Assembly (NCBI RefSeq): GCF_010091925.1
Contig: NZ_WVID01000009.1
Coordinates: forward strand, 1-64,000
Length of the DNA: 64,000 nucleotides
Direction of reading: 5' to 3'
From: Nostoc sp. B(2019)
GTDB taxonomy: Bacteria > Cyanobacteriota > Cyanobacteriia > Cyanobacteriales > Nostocaceae
Shown here: piece by piece, positions 25,331-33,798 of the stretch
Position numbering within the stretch: the stretch's first letter is position 1
How the letters are laid out: the number at the start of each line of letters is the position of its first letter
Program-made: the position numbers and the translations under genes
The notes under the pieces: model-generated
Told to the model about the DNA's origin: nothing
Seen by the model: only the letters and a program-made list of their open reading frames with translations
Databases searched by the model: none

Positions 25331-26929
25331 ATGGCGATCGCAATCGATTTTGGTACTAGCAACACAGTCATTACTCGCTGGAATCCTGTAACCCAGCAGC
25401 CAGAAACCCTAAATCTACCTGGGTTATCAATTCAACAAAGTTTAAATCCGCCATTGATTCCCAGCCTGGTTTATGTTGAAGAAGCAACACAGGGTAAAGT
25501 TTTAGTAGGGCAACAAGTACGCGATCGCGGTTTTGACCTCAAAGGCGAAACACGATTTTTCCGCAGCTTCAAGCGGGGTATTGGTGCAGATATCCAAGGT
25601 TTCTTACCCGAACTAGATGGGCAAATCATCACCTTTGAACAAGTAGGACAATGGTTTCTCACCAAGGTAATTGAGCAACTAATACCCCTGCAAGGTGGGT
25701 TAGATTCTTTAGTGTTAACAGTCCCCGTAGACAGCTTTGAAACCTATCGTCATTGGTTGGGGAAAGTTTGTCAATCTCTCCCTGTCGAACAAGTGCGAAT
25801 GCTAGATGAACCAACAGCCGCAGCTTTGGGTTATGGCTTAGCAGATCAAGAAATTCTTTTGGTAATTGACTTTGGTGGCGGTACTTTGGATTTGTCCCTT
25901 GTACAGTTGGCTCAAGGTGTGCAAGCAAACACAAAACCCCTAGGATTTATTCTCAAGTGGGGTAATAAATCCTTGGCTGAAGACTCCAAGCAAAAGGTAA
26001 AAACTGCTCGCGTACTAGCAAAAGCCGGACAAAATTTAGGCGGTACTGATATTGATAATTGGTTAGTAGATTACTTTGCCAAAACTCAAGGACTGGCGGT
26101 AAGTCCCCTGACAATGCGACTCGCAGAAAAAGTAAAAATTCAACTATCAACCCAAAACCAAGCCAGTGAAGTTTATTTTGATGATGAAACATTTGAAAGT
26201 TATGAACTGGAACTAAACCGCGACACCCTAGAAAATATCCTTAAAGAACACGCATTTTTTGAGTTACTTGATGAGTCGATGACGACACTATTGCAGCAAG
26301 CAAGACGCCAGGGGATAGAACTTGCAGATATTAATGCAGTGTTGTTAGTTGGTGGTACTGTGCAATTACCAGCAGTGCAGACATGGGTAAAACAGTATTT
26401 TGAGCCAGATAAAATTCGTTGTGAACGTCCTTTTGAAGCGATCGCTCAAGGTGCATTACAGTTAGCTCAAGGCATAGAAATTAAAGACTTTCTCTACCAT
26501 AGTTACGGTGTCCGCTACTGGGATCGCCGCAAAGGACGCCACAAATGGCATCCGATTATTAAAGCTGGACAGGCATACCCCATGAGTCAGCCAATGGAGT
26601 TAGTTTTAGGCGCGTCTTTGGAGAATCAACCCAGTATTGAGCTAATTATGGGAGAATTGGGAGCAGATACAGGTAACACCGAAGTTTTTTTTGATGGCGA
26701 TCGCCTAATTACTCGCCGTTCTGACAATGGCGAAACCACCGTCAGACCCCTCAACGATCAAGAAGGTGCTAGAACAATAGCCCAACTCACACCAACTGGA
26801 CATCCAGGAAGCGATCGGATTAAAATCCTGTTTCAAGTTGATGAGCAACGCTTTTTGCGAATTACCGTTGAGGACTTATTGACAAATGACACACTGTTGG
26901 AAAATCAACTCGTAGCACAGTTGAGTTAG
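25331..26929 (+). CDS. Hsp70 family ATPase (non-canonical DnaK-like)
   Basis: The 532-residue protein has the actin/Hsp70 nucleotide-binding fold: phosphate-1 motif IDFGTSNTVITRW at the N-terminus, DFGGGTLDLSLV near residue 180, and an adenosine motif VLLVGGTVQLPAV near residue 340. The C-terminal ~130 residues are beta-rich but lack the usual lid and EEVD-type end, so it is shorter than DnaK (~630). Cyanobacteria have several such divergent Hsp70s of unknown clients. It may pair with a J protein such as the one at 9575, but this is only a guess. Confidence 0.87.
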   Translation: MAIAIDFGTSNTVITRWNPVTQQPETLNLPGLSIQQSLNPPLIPSLVYVEEATQGKVLVGQQVRDRGFDLKGETRFFRSFKRGIGADIQGFLPELDGQIITFEQVGQWFLTKVIEQLIPLQGGLDSLVLTVPVDSFETYRHWLGKVCQSLPVEQVRMLDEPTAAALGYGLADQEILLVIDFGGGTLDLSLVQLAQGVQANTKPLGFILKWGNKSLAEDSKQKVKTARVLAKAGQNLGGTDIDNWLVDYFAKTQGLAVSPLTMRLAEKVKIQLSTQNQASEVYFDDETFESYELELNRDTLENILKEHAFFELLDESMTTLLQQARRQGIELADINAVLLVGGTVQLPAVQTWVKQYFEPDKIRCERPFEAIAQGALQLAQGIEIKDFLYHSYGVRYWDRRKGRHKWHPIIKAGQAYPMSQPMELVLGASLENQPSIELIMGELGADTGNTEVFFDGDRLITRRSDNGETTVRPLNDQEGARTIAQLTPTGHPGSDRIKILFQVDEQRFLRITVEDLLTNDTLLENQLVAQLS

Positions 26930-26965
26930 ATCCGCTAAATTGCTCATTTGCTCATACAAAATCTC

Positions 26966-27181
26966 TGGCGTTGCTGAATTGAAGTACGAAACTTGAACAG
27001 GACTTACGTAAAAGTTGCTAACGCCGCTTAATTTATCGTTCGCGTAGCGTGCCGGAGGCATACCGCCAAGACGCCAAGAATTCGTAGAGTATGGTAAGTC
27101 CTATTGAAAACTCAATATCTCAAACTCCTACTCTCTGCGCCTCTGCGTGAGATAAATTCATACCCGGACTCAGCAACGCCA
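26966..27181. mobile_element. MITE-like element with nested inverted repeats
   Basis: The 216-bp unit is bounded by perfect 12-bp inverted repeats, TGGCGTTGCTGA on the left and TCAGCAACGCCA on the right. Inside, AGGACTTAC (26999-27007) and GTAAGTCCT (27094-27102) form a second inverted pair bounding ~104 bp. That suggests one small element inserted into another. There is no coding capacity. No target-site duplication is obvious at the flanks. Confidence 0.6.
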
Positions 27182-27186
27182 AACCC

Positions 27187-28071
27187 CTACTCCTCACTCC
27201 AAGTTCGCAACTGCAAATACACTAATACCATTGTCACTGCTAACAGCACTGTCGCCCCTGCGGCTGCATAGCCAAAATCAAATTGACCAAAAGCTTCTTG
27301 ATAAATGTAGTAAACCAATAAATTAGTTGAATTCAGCGGCCCACCGCCAGTAATCACATAAACTTGCTCAAAACTCCGCAATGTAAAAATCGCAGTGGTG
27401 ACAATTGCAAATATGACAGTCGGTCGCAATCCGGGCAAGGTAATATGCCAGAATTGTTGCCAAGCGTTTGCTCCATCCAAATCTGCTGCTTCATAACGAC
27501 TGGGGGGAATTGTTTGCAACCCCGCTAAAAACACCACCATATTAAAACCCAGTTGTTTCCAAATGCTTAATAATATTAGTACTGGCATTGCCCAAAATGT
27601 GTCTCCTAACCAGGGTATTGCTGGAATGCCAAAAAAAGCTAAAAGTCCGTTAACCGGCCCCGATGTCTGAAATAGCCAGCGAAATCCTAAACCAGCCGCC
27701 ACAAGCGAGATAATTGAGGGTAAAAAATAGGCACTTCGCAGTATTCCCCGCAAGGCTATGGAGCGATTTAGTAGCACTGCCAATCCCAAAGGAATAACTA
27801 AACTGGGAATGACGGTGGCAACGGTAAAATAAAAAGTGTTACCAAGAACTTGCCAGAAATCGGGGTTGAGTAGTAAGCGCCAATAGTTCTTTATGCCTAT
27901 CCAATAAGTACCTGATGAAGTGAAACTACCAGCGGTGAAACTAAGGTAAAACAGATAGGCGATCGGCCAAATAATAAAGACGCCTAGTAAAATTAGTGCT
28001 GGTGTGAGAAAAATCCAGGCAGCCACAGTATCATTATCCAGCAGTTGCATAGGCGATCGGGTTGTTTTCAT
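27187..28071 (-). CDS. Sugar ABC transporter permease (MalF/UgpA type)
   Basis: The 294-residue protein has six hydrophobic segments and the EAA loop YEAADLDGANAWQQFWHITLPGL that docks to the ATPase. This matches the first of two permeases in carbohydrate ABC importers of the CUT1 type. No partner permease, binding protein or ATPase is encoded nearby, so it must work with genes elsewhere. Its 3' end directly abuts the MITE-like element (6 bp away). Inner membrane. Confidence 0.88.
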   Translation of the reverse strand: MKTTRSPMQLLDNDTVAAWIFLTPALILLGVFIIWPIAYLFYLSFTAGSFTSSGTYWIGIKNYWRLLLNPDFWQVLGNTFYFTVATVIPSLVIPLGLAVLLNRSIALRGILRSAYFLPSIISLVAAGLGFRWLFQTSGPVNGLLAFFGIPAIPWLGDTFWAMPVLILLSIWKQLGFNMVVFLAGLQTIPPSRYEAADLDGANAWQQFWHITLPGLRPTVIFAIVTTAIFTLRSFEQVYVITGGGPLNSTNLLVYYIYQEAFGQFDFGYAAAGATVLLAVTMVLVYLQLRTWSEE

Positions 28072-28133
28072 AGCAATGATGGCTAGTGTAAGGTTGTTAT
28101 TCGCAGAAGTACTGTTAAGATCCTGTCAATCTA

Positions 28134-29087
28134 ATGACTTTTACGCAAATGCTTAAATTCGCCTATTTTGGCAAACTCCAAATCGCTAGCAAATTGCTTA
28201 GCTTTAGCGTATTTATAATACTACTGATGAAACTCGAACCAATTGTAGTTGCTCAGCCTTCCACAGCACCAAGGCCAACGCCATCTCAACCAGCTAAGCA
28301 GACAAACCCGATTATCCAAAAATTATCGGGGCAATGGCAAACTCAAGAGTCTTCATCCCTTCAAACACTAACTTTCATTTTTACACCAGAAGGCAAATTA
28401 TTTATCTTGTTGCCCAATTCTAATACTCCTGTTGCCGCCGAAGTTAAATATCGCATCAACCCGACGCCACAACCCATGCATCTAGATGTCACAATTCCTA
28501 GTAATCAGCAACCAGTATTGACAATTTTTGAATTTACTGCTGATGGTCAGTTGCGACTGCAATTAGATGAAACCAATCCTGGAAAACCCAGACCCACAAC
28601 TTTTTCTCCAAAGGTATCGCTATTCAAAAAAGTTTCTGATGCTACCACATTGCCTGATAATATCCAACTTATCGACCCAAAAGGAGGAAATCAAGCAACC
28701 AATCAGCCAGAAGTTGAAGGTAAACAAATTATTGGTACTATAAACCGCGGGCAACAGGCTTACTATCTGGAATACCAAAAATTTAGTACAACTCTTGAGC
28801 AACTGGGTCTTGATATTAAGCCAGAAACGGAGAATTACCGTTACCGGATAGTATCCCAAGACAAGCAAACCCAAAGTGTAATCAGCACAGCAGTTGCCAA
28901 AAAACCTGAATTAAGAAGCTATACAGGTATTACATTTGTCAAAAAAGTTAAAGGTGAAATTCTTACAAGTACAGCTATTTGTGAAACTGATAAACCTTCA
29001 ACTAAACCACCACTTCCGCCAACACTTCCTTCCAATAATTTCCAACAAGTTAAATGTCCAGTAGGCTCGCATTTATTAGTAAGATAG
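28134..29087 (+). CDS. Type IV pilin-like G/H family protein with signal peptide
   Basis: The 317-residue protein has an N-terminal signal or anchor segment (LLSFSVFIILLMKLEPIVVA), a Pro-rich linker, and a ~110-residue beta-rich domain. The C-terminal third reads GTINRGQQAYYLEYQKFSTT and LGLDIKPETENYRYRI, characteristic of the pilin-like G/H domain of cyanobacteria. It lacks the usual N-terminal prepilin helix, so it is not a normal pilin. Probably periplasmic or surface. It precedes purN by 7 bp, an unexpected neighbour that may be cotranscribed. Confidence 0.75.
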   Translation: MTFTQMLKFAYFGKLQIASKLLSFSVFIILLMKLEPIVVAQPSTAPRPTPSQPAKQTNPIIQKLSGQWQTQESSSLQTLTFIFTPEGKLFILLPNSNTPVAAEVKYRINPTPQPMHLDVTIPSNQQPVLTIFEFTADGQLRLQLDETNPGKPRPTTFSPKVSLFKKVSDATTLPDNIQLIDPKGGNQATNQPEVEGKQIIGTINRGQQAYYLEYQKFSTTLEQLGLDIKPETENYRYRIVSQDKQTQSVISTAVAKKPELRSYTGITFVKKVKGEILTSTAICETDKPSTKPPLPPTLPSNNFQQVKCPVGSHLLVR

Positions 29088-29094
29088 AAGTTTT

Positions 29095-29769
29095 ATGAGT
29101 AATAATTTCCCAGCAAATGCTGATGCAGCTTGCCTGATTTCTCCCAACATCTCTAGTAACCAATTTACACAAAGCGCTCCCTTGAAACTGGGAATTATGG
29201 CTTCTGGGAATGGCAGTAATTTTGAGGTGGTTGCTCAAGCTATCCAAGACGGACAGTTAAACGCCCAAATTCAAGTTTTGATTTATAATAACCCTTCAGC
29301 TAAAGCAGCGGTCAGGGCAGAAAATAGAGGTGTAGATGCTGTTTTATTGAATCACCGCAACTACAAAAGCCGGGAAGAATTTGACGCGCAAATTGTCCAG
29401 ACGTTGCAGAAATATGATGTTGAGTGGGTGATTATGGCAGGCTGGATGCGACTGGTGACAGAAGTATTAATTGATGCCTTTGCCAACAAGATTATTAATA
29501 TCCACCCTAGTTTGTTGCCCAGTTTTAAGGGAGTCCATGCTGTTGAACAAGCTTTGGCATCTGGGGTAAAAATCACTGGTTGTACAGCGCACATAGCTTG
29601 TTTAGAAGTGGACAGTGGCCCAATATTAATGCAAGCAGCAGTGCCAGTGTTACCAGATGACACACCAGAAACCCTCCACGCCAGGATTCAAGTTCAGGAA
29701 CATCGAATTTTACCACAGGCGATCGCTATGGCTGCTTACTTATCAGAAGCGACACTAAGCATGAGGTAA
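29095..29769 (+). CDS. purN: Phosphoribosylglycinamide formyltransferase
   Basis: This enzyme transfers a formyl group from 10-formyl-THF to GAR in purine synthesis. The 224-residue protein shows KLGIMASGNGSNFEVV (phosphate loop), the catalytic Asn and His in INIHPSLLPSFKG, and CTAHIACLEVDSGPILMQ with the catalytic Asp. The N-terminal ~30 residues precede the usual start; an alternative start at the internal Met before ASGNGSN is too late. It lies 7 bp after the pilin-like gene. Confidence 0.95.
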   Translation: MSNNFPANADAACLISPNISSNQFTQSAPLKLGIMASGNGSNFEVVAQAIQDGQLNAQIQVLIYNNPSAKAAVRAENRGVDAVLLNHRNYKSREEFDAQIVQTLQKYDVEWVIMAGWMRLVTEVLIDAFANKIINIHPSLLPSFKGVHAVEQALASGVKITGCTAHIACLEVDSGPILMQAAVPVLPDDTPETLHARIQVQEHRILPQAIAMAAYLSEATLSMR

Positions 29770-29996
29770 AAATACATAGCTTCTCCTCTTGCCCGTTACA
29801 GTTTCAGATTCCCGACTGCTTTCAGCTGTTTACATAAAAATAGGCACAAATACGCTTTGCAAACACGGCTTGATTGCAAAGCGTGATCGCTATTTTGCTT
29901 TGTATAGGAGTTGAGGGCATCTTAAAATTGAGATTGTCATCCCCAAGCATCTCAACTAAATCATGCAGCTGACGATAAATCTTCCCGTTGATTAAT
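29770..29996. other. Convergent intergenic region
   Basis: No gene is seen. A direct and inverted repeat of GCAAAGCGT occurs around 29850-29885 (CGCTTTGCAAAC and GCAAAGCGTGATCGC), which may end the purN transcript. Confidence 0.4.
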
Positions 29997-30451
29997 TTAT
30001 ATTAAATACTTGCTCACAAATGCGGTTGGAGTCAAACACTCAAACTCTCCTGTTTGTTGAGCTAAAATCTTAATTAACTTATGATTAGCCGAGATAAAAC
30101 ATTGGGATTGACCTTCTTTTGCTGTCAAATAAATCCCCAAATCTTCACGAGGAATGACTCCTAGTGCTTCCATTCTAGCCAAATTGGAGTCTTCAATTTG
30201 GACGTAACGAACTTTTAATTTCTGCCAAATTCGTCCAATGATTTCACTCCCCAATCTTTATTCTTTAATCGTTTAGCAACTCTAGAGATTTGGTCAATTA
30301 ACTCATCCGAAATCACTACCTCAACCCTATCATTGCTTTGATTTTCCCACCCTAACCATTGCAAAATCTGTCCTTCTGCACTATCTAGCTCAACTGCACC
30401 AATCAAATAGACATTAGTATCCAAAAAAATCAACTGAGGAATCGTCGTCAT
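29997..30451 (-). pseudogene. PIN-domain toxin with a -1 frameshift
   Basis: Two overlapping frames together make one PIN-domain protein. The first (ATG 30451) reads IFLDTNVYLIGAVELDSAEG and VVISDELIDQIS, with the N-terminal acidic residues, then goes out of frame. The second supplies GRIWQKLKVRYVQIEDSNLA and a tail with EDLGIYLTAKEG and FISANHKLI. The join falls in the run GGGG (complement of 30249-30252); one extra G would restore a single ~151-residue protein. Its ATG overlaps the antitoxin stop (ATGA). It is either inactivated, a sequence error, or slips at the G-run. Confidence 0.65.
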
Positions 30452-30768
30452 TCTATCCAATCTTGCTTTTGTTGGCGTTCTTCTGCTATTTCTCGTTTAA
30501 CATCTTGCACAAGGTCAATAATTTTCTCCTTAGAATCGTAGCCAGCCTCAGCCAACACCTGTTTTAATCCCTTTTCTAATTGTTCCGCTGACATCAGAGT
30601 ACGCTGCTGATATTCACTGATGCTTTTCCAAAATTCATTTGTATCTGCTTCTGTTTCAGCAAATAAAATAATCACTCGTACTGAACTTGATGAAGTGCCT
30701 TCAATGGGGCGATCTAAAGATAATTGACCTTGTGCATTTATCTTCCCTGTGGCTTGGATTGCTTTCAT
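30448..30768 (-). CDS. Putative antitoxin of a PIN-domain toxin
   Basis: From ATG 30768 the protein has 106 residues and starts MKAIQATGKINAQGQLSLD, a pattern common in cyanobacterial antitoxins paired with PIN proteins. An upstream ATG at 30810 has an AGGA and is possible. A DNA-binding beta region (VRVIILF) is followed by a long charged helix. It overlaps the toxin start by 4 bp, typical of translationally coupled type II toxin-antitoxin pairs. Since the toxin frame is broken, the antitoxin may be a relic. Confidence 0.65.
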   Translation of the reverse strand: MKAIQATGKINAQGQLSLDRPIEGTSSSSVRVIILFAETEADTNEFWKSISEYQQRTLMSAEQLEKGLKQVLAEAGYDSKEKIIDLVQDVKREIAEERQQKQDWIE

Positions 30769-31078
30769 AAAAGTTTTTGGTATTACGGATGAGGAATGTG
30801 ATGACAACATATTTATCCTAGCAAAATCGCGATCTGCCTAATATTCCGGTCGATAACTTAAACTTACGCAAAGGTAATGTATTTTTGCCATTACGAGCGT
30901 TTGCCCAAAGCGTCCCCAAAGGGTAGTAATTGCGTCGCTTGGCTGAAGTTGGTATCAATGGGATGACTACTCAACCTTTCCTCATAGAGAAGGGGTTGGG
31001 GGTTAGGTCTGGTTATTTTGGTCTACCATCTGAAAATCTCTGGAACTGCGATCGCACTAATTATTACAGACTCAAACT

Positions 31079-31723
31079 TTAATTTTTAATTTTTGACAAT
31101 TGCCACATTTTCCAAAAATAGCTAGAAATCAAATTTGTAATAATGTGAGCAACAATTGGGACTAATAAGTTGCCAGTAATCAAGGCACTATATCCTAGTA
31201 TTATCCCAACAATAGATGCCCAAATCACATAAGGCCATTGTTGGGAACCGCTAAGGTGTAAAACGCCAAAGCAAAGACTCGATACGATGACAGCCGTATG
31301 ATCTGAACCTAAAGCTGGCAGTATCACACCCCGAAATAACAATTCTTCACTCAAACCAGGCAGTAACCCTAGCCAAATTAAGTCTGGTAGAGCTAAGGGT
31401 TTAAGTACCAGTTCTAGATAATAATCTGCACTTCTACGGTAGGGAGGAGAAAAGCGATAAGCTAAGCCACTTAACGCGGTGATCATGATCCCCAACCCTA
31501 CACCTAGCAACAATTCCCTTTCATCCCATTTCCAGGAAAATAAAGAAAAGTTGCCAAAGTATAACGATAGCTTGGCGACTATCAACAAAATGATTGCAGT
31601 CGCTCCCATCGCCCCAAGTACTTGGAAGCGCGTCAGGTAGGGAATTTCTGGCTCTTGCTTGTGTTGTTCAACCACAGGTATTTGGGGAGTGGGGGAGTGG
31701 GGGCAGAGGGGCAGGGGGAGCAC
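31079..31723 (-). CDS. CPBP family intramembrane metalloprotease
   Basis: The 214-residue protein has the three motifs of the CPBP (CAAX protease/bacteriocin-processing) family: EELLFR (EExxxR), FGVLH (FxxxH) and VAHIITN (HxxxN), set in several membrane helices. Cyanobacterial members are mostly uncharacterised. The predicted N-terminus (MLPLPLCPHSPTP) is encoded in a G/C-rich repeat (near 31680-31720), so translation more likely starts at GTG 31675. It lies in the minus-strand group with DUF3326. Confidence 0.82.
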   Translation of the reverse strand: MLPLPLCPHSPTPQIPVVEQHKQEPEIPYLTRFQVLGAMGATAIILLIVAKLSLYFGNFSLFSWKWDERELLLGVGLGIMITALSGLAYRFSPPYRRSADYYLELVLKPLALPDLIWLGLLPGLSEELLFRGVILPALGSDHTAVIVSSLCFGVLHLSGSQQWPYVIWASIVGIILGYSALITGNLLVPIVAHIITNLISSYFWKMWQLSKIKN

Positions 31724-31762
31724 AAGGGGAACAAATACTTACTCTTGACTCTTGTCTCCTAA

Positions 31763-32812
31763 CTACCAAGACGATAATCTAGAACTGAGAGCCGATGGAT
31801 TGATACCTGCTTTGTGTGCAACCAATACACCCACTGCCTCTAAATATGAGTTTACCTGTATGGATTTGATCCCCAACGGCTGGGGAGGAACTTGTATTTG
31901 AGTTTTATTTTCTTCCACTGTAATTATTTGGCATTGCCTCTGGTTTAAACTGAGTAAGGCGCTACTACCACAAGCAGTTGCAGGTACGATCGCAGCATCT
32001 ACATGATCTGCCCAAATATCTTCTTGTGAAGATGCAACTAACCCTTTCTCTACTATAAATTGTGGGGCGCGACTCAAGCCTACAAGGACGCTCGGTAGGA
32101 AAGTATAGCCTAATTCTTCGGCGGCGGAACGGGGTGATAAATCTGGATCTGGGGGTACGCTCAAAAGAGCAGGAGAATGGGCGCAAGGTATTTGAAAGGT
32201 TCGCACTAGCAAATGGCTAATTACGGCTTCTACACCCGCTAAGGGATCTACGCCTTTACCATGACGGTAGTTTTGTACTGCCTCTTCATCCATATCATCG
32301 GGGAAACGGGCAACAACTGCGATCGCTTCTGCCCCAACTTTTTTAACTAGGATCTCCGCTGCCCTTAATAAGCTATCTGGGTTGCCAATTGTCCCCCAAC
32401 TAGCTCCCGATGGGGCTGTCCGTAATTCTACATTTAGCGGGGCATCGGTAATTACATAATCTGTTACTGTCAATCCCAGAGTTGCTCTAGCTGCATCCGC
32501 TGCTTGCAAGTGTCGTAGCTGCAATTCTGGCTCAATACCTTGGTCTAAAAGCAAACCTACTTTATTTGTATATACAGGTTTTAATCCCCAGCATCCGGCG
32601 GCGAATTTGTCAAGTCCATAACCTTCAACATAGAAAGCGTTGGGGAGATTCCAGTACAAACTAGCGCCATTGAGAACATTGGGGTGAGTGATCAGGCGAT
32701 CGCAAACCTGTGCTATAACTCTGGCAACAGGCAAAGCATCACCAGCATAACCGCCAATGGCAGCCCCGACGCCAGTTGGTACAATTAAAATCGCAGTGTA
32801 TGGACGTTGCAT
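31763..32812 (-). CDS. DUF3326 domain-containing protein
   Basis: The 349-residue protein matches the DUF3326 family, conserved in cyanobacteria and plants. It begins RPYTAILIVPTGVGAAIGG, a Gly-rich loop that suggests nucleotide or phosphate binding, and has LPNAFYVEGYGLDKFAAG. No biochemical role is known to me. It follows the small ORF at 32839 by 26 bp and is probably cotranscribed with it. Confidence 0.82.
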   Translation of the reverse strand: MQRPYTAILIVPTGVGAAIGGYAGDALPVARVIAQVCDRLITHPNVLNGASLYWNLPNAFYVEGYGLDKFAAGCWGLKPVYTNKVGLLLDQGIEPELQLRHLQAADAARATLGLTVTDYVITDAPLNVELRTAPSGASWGTIGNPDSLLRAAEILVKKVGAEAIAVVARFPDDMDEEAVQNYRHGKGVDPLAGVEAVISHLLVRTFQIPCAHSPALLSVPPDPDLSPRSAAEELGYTFLPSVLVGLSRAPQFIVEKGLVASSQEDIWADHVDAAIVPATACGSSALLSLNQRQCQIITVEENKTQIQVPPQPLGIKSIQVNSYLEAVGVLVAHKAGINPSALSSRLSSW

Positions 32813-32838
32813 ATTGAGTGCTGAGTATAATCGCGTCT

Positions 32839-33021
32839 CTACTCAGCACTGCCTTTGGTGACAACAGCTTCAACAGTAGCCTTTTGCTGTGCAACATCCA
32901 CAGAGGTAATTGCCCAACGTAGGGGTTCACCTTGTTTCTGTAACTCTGCTTCAATTACTTTTTGTAATTCTGTCGGAGTTTCTTGAAGGTCAATTTCTGC
33001 GGTAATAAAATGAGTTGTCAT
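32839..33021 (-). CDS. Small conserved cyanobacterial protein
   Basis: The 60-residue protein (MTTHFITAEIDLQETPTELQ...) has an alternating strand-helix-strand character with no Cys or signal. I do not recognise a named family. Its position just upstream of the DUF3326 gene, in the same direction, suggests a shared transcript. Confidence 0.6.
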   Translation of the reverse strand: MTTHFITAEIDLQETPTELQKVIEAELQKQGEPLRWAITSVDVAQQKATVEAVVTKGSAE

Positions 33022-33150
33022 CGCTTTAAATCCTGTTGATTTGTAGTTTCTAGAATAGCTGATATCAGGTGCTAATAAATACTTATGTTATTTATCAGTC
33101 TTGGAAATATCAGTTATCAATCTAACTGTGTACTGATAACTGTTGACTGA

Positions 33151-33471
33151 TTATTGGTCTTTACCAAATTGCAACTGATAAACTATTTCTTCTTTTTCTG
33201 TCTCAATTTTCAAATCAGAAAGAGGTTTAGCGATACAAAGCAATACATAACCTTGCTTTTGCAAATCTGAACTAACGCCCATGCCATCAGTTTGATCTAC
33301 AGTTCCCTCGGTTATTTGACCAGCGCAAGTTGTGCAAACCCCGGCATGACAGGAACTTGGTAAATCTAAACCAGCGGCATCGGCAACTGATAAGATGGTT
33401 TCATCTTCAGGAACTTGCAAAGTATGAATTTTGCCTTGGTGGTGGATTTCCACGGTGTAAGTTTGGGGCAT
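33151..33471 (-). CDS. Plant-type [2Fe-2S] ferredoxin
   Basis: The 106-residue protein carries the cluster ligands in SCHAGVCTTC (CxxxxCxxC) with a fourth Cys in VLLCIAKP. The general layout fits soluble ferredoxins that pass electrons from photosystem I to FNR, nitrite reductase or others. The C-terminal extension (EIVYQLQFGKDQ) is longer than in PetF, so it may be a minor ferredoxin. Divergent from acnB. Confidence 0.9.
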   Translation of the reverse strand: MPQTYTVEIHHQGKIHTLQVPEDETILSVADAAGLDLPSSCHAGVCTTCAGQITEGTVDQTDGMGVSSDLQKQGYVLLCIAKPLSDLKIETEKEEIVYQLQFGKDQ

Positions 33472-33798
33472 ATATAATAGAAGTGTGACGCAATGAGAAC
33501 TTTTAGCTAAGGCTTCCTTAGATCAGAAGTTCAGTGGACAAACGAATTATATTATCTGACAAATAAGCACACAAACAAGCTAATAAAGACGAAAAGAGAA
33601 TTATTTTTAAATAGCTTTATCGACAAAAATAGCTATACAGTTATAATTATAAGTCCTCGCTAGACAAAAAACTTAAAGTAAGGAGGCTCACTTCCTGTGA
33701 ATTCTACCTGTAAAGATTTGTAAGGTTGAATGCTCCTGAAACTTAGGAAGTGATTAGAAACACTTAAAAAATGTTTGGCTGAATATTTGGAGTTCAGA
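33472..33798. other. Divergent promoter region between ferredoxin and acnB
   Basis: A 327-bp AT-rich spacer. The stretch near 33590-33660 is very AT-rich. No specific box was identified. Confidence 0.5.

Noticed and set aside
28105-28120. AGTACTGTTAAG as a possible LexA-type box
   Set aside because: A single half-matching site next to a non-SOS gene is not enough support.
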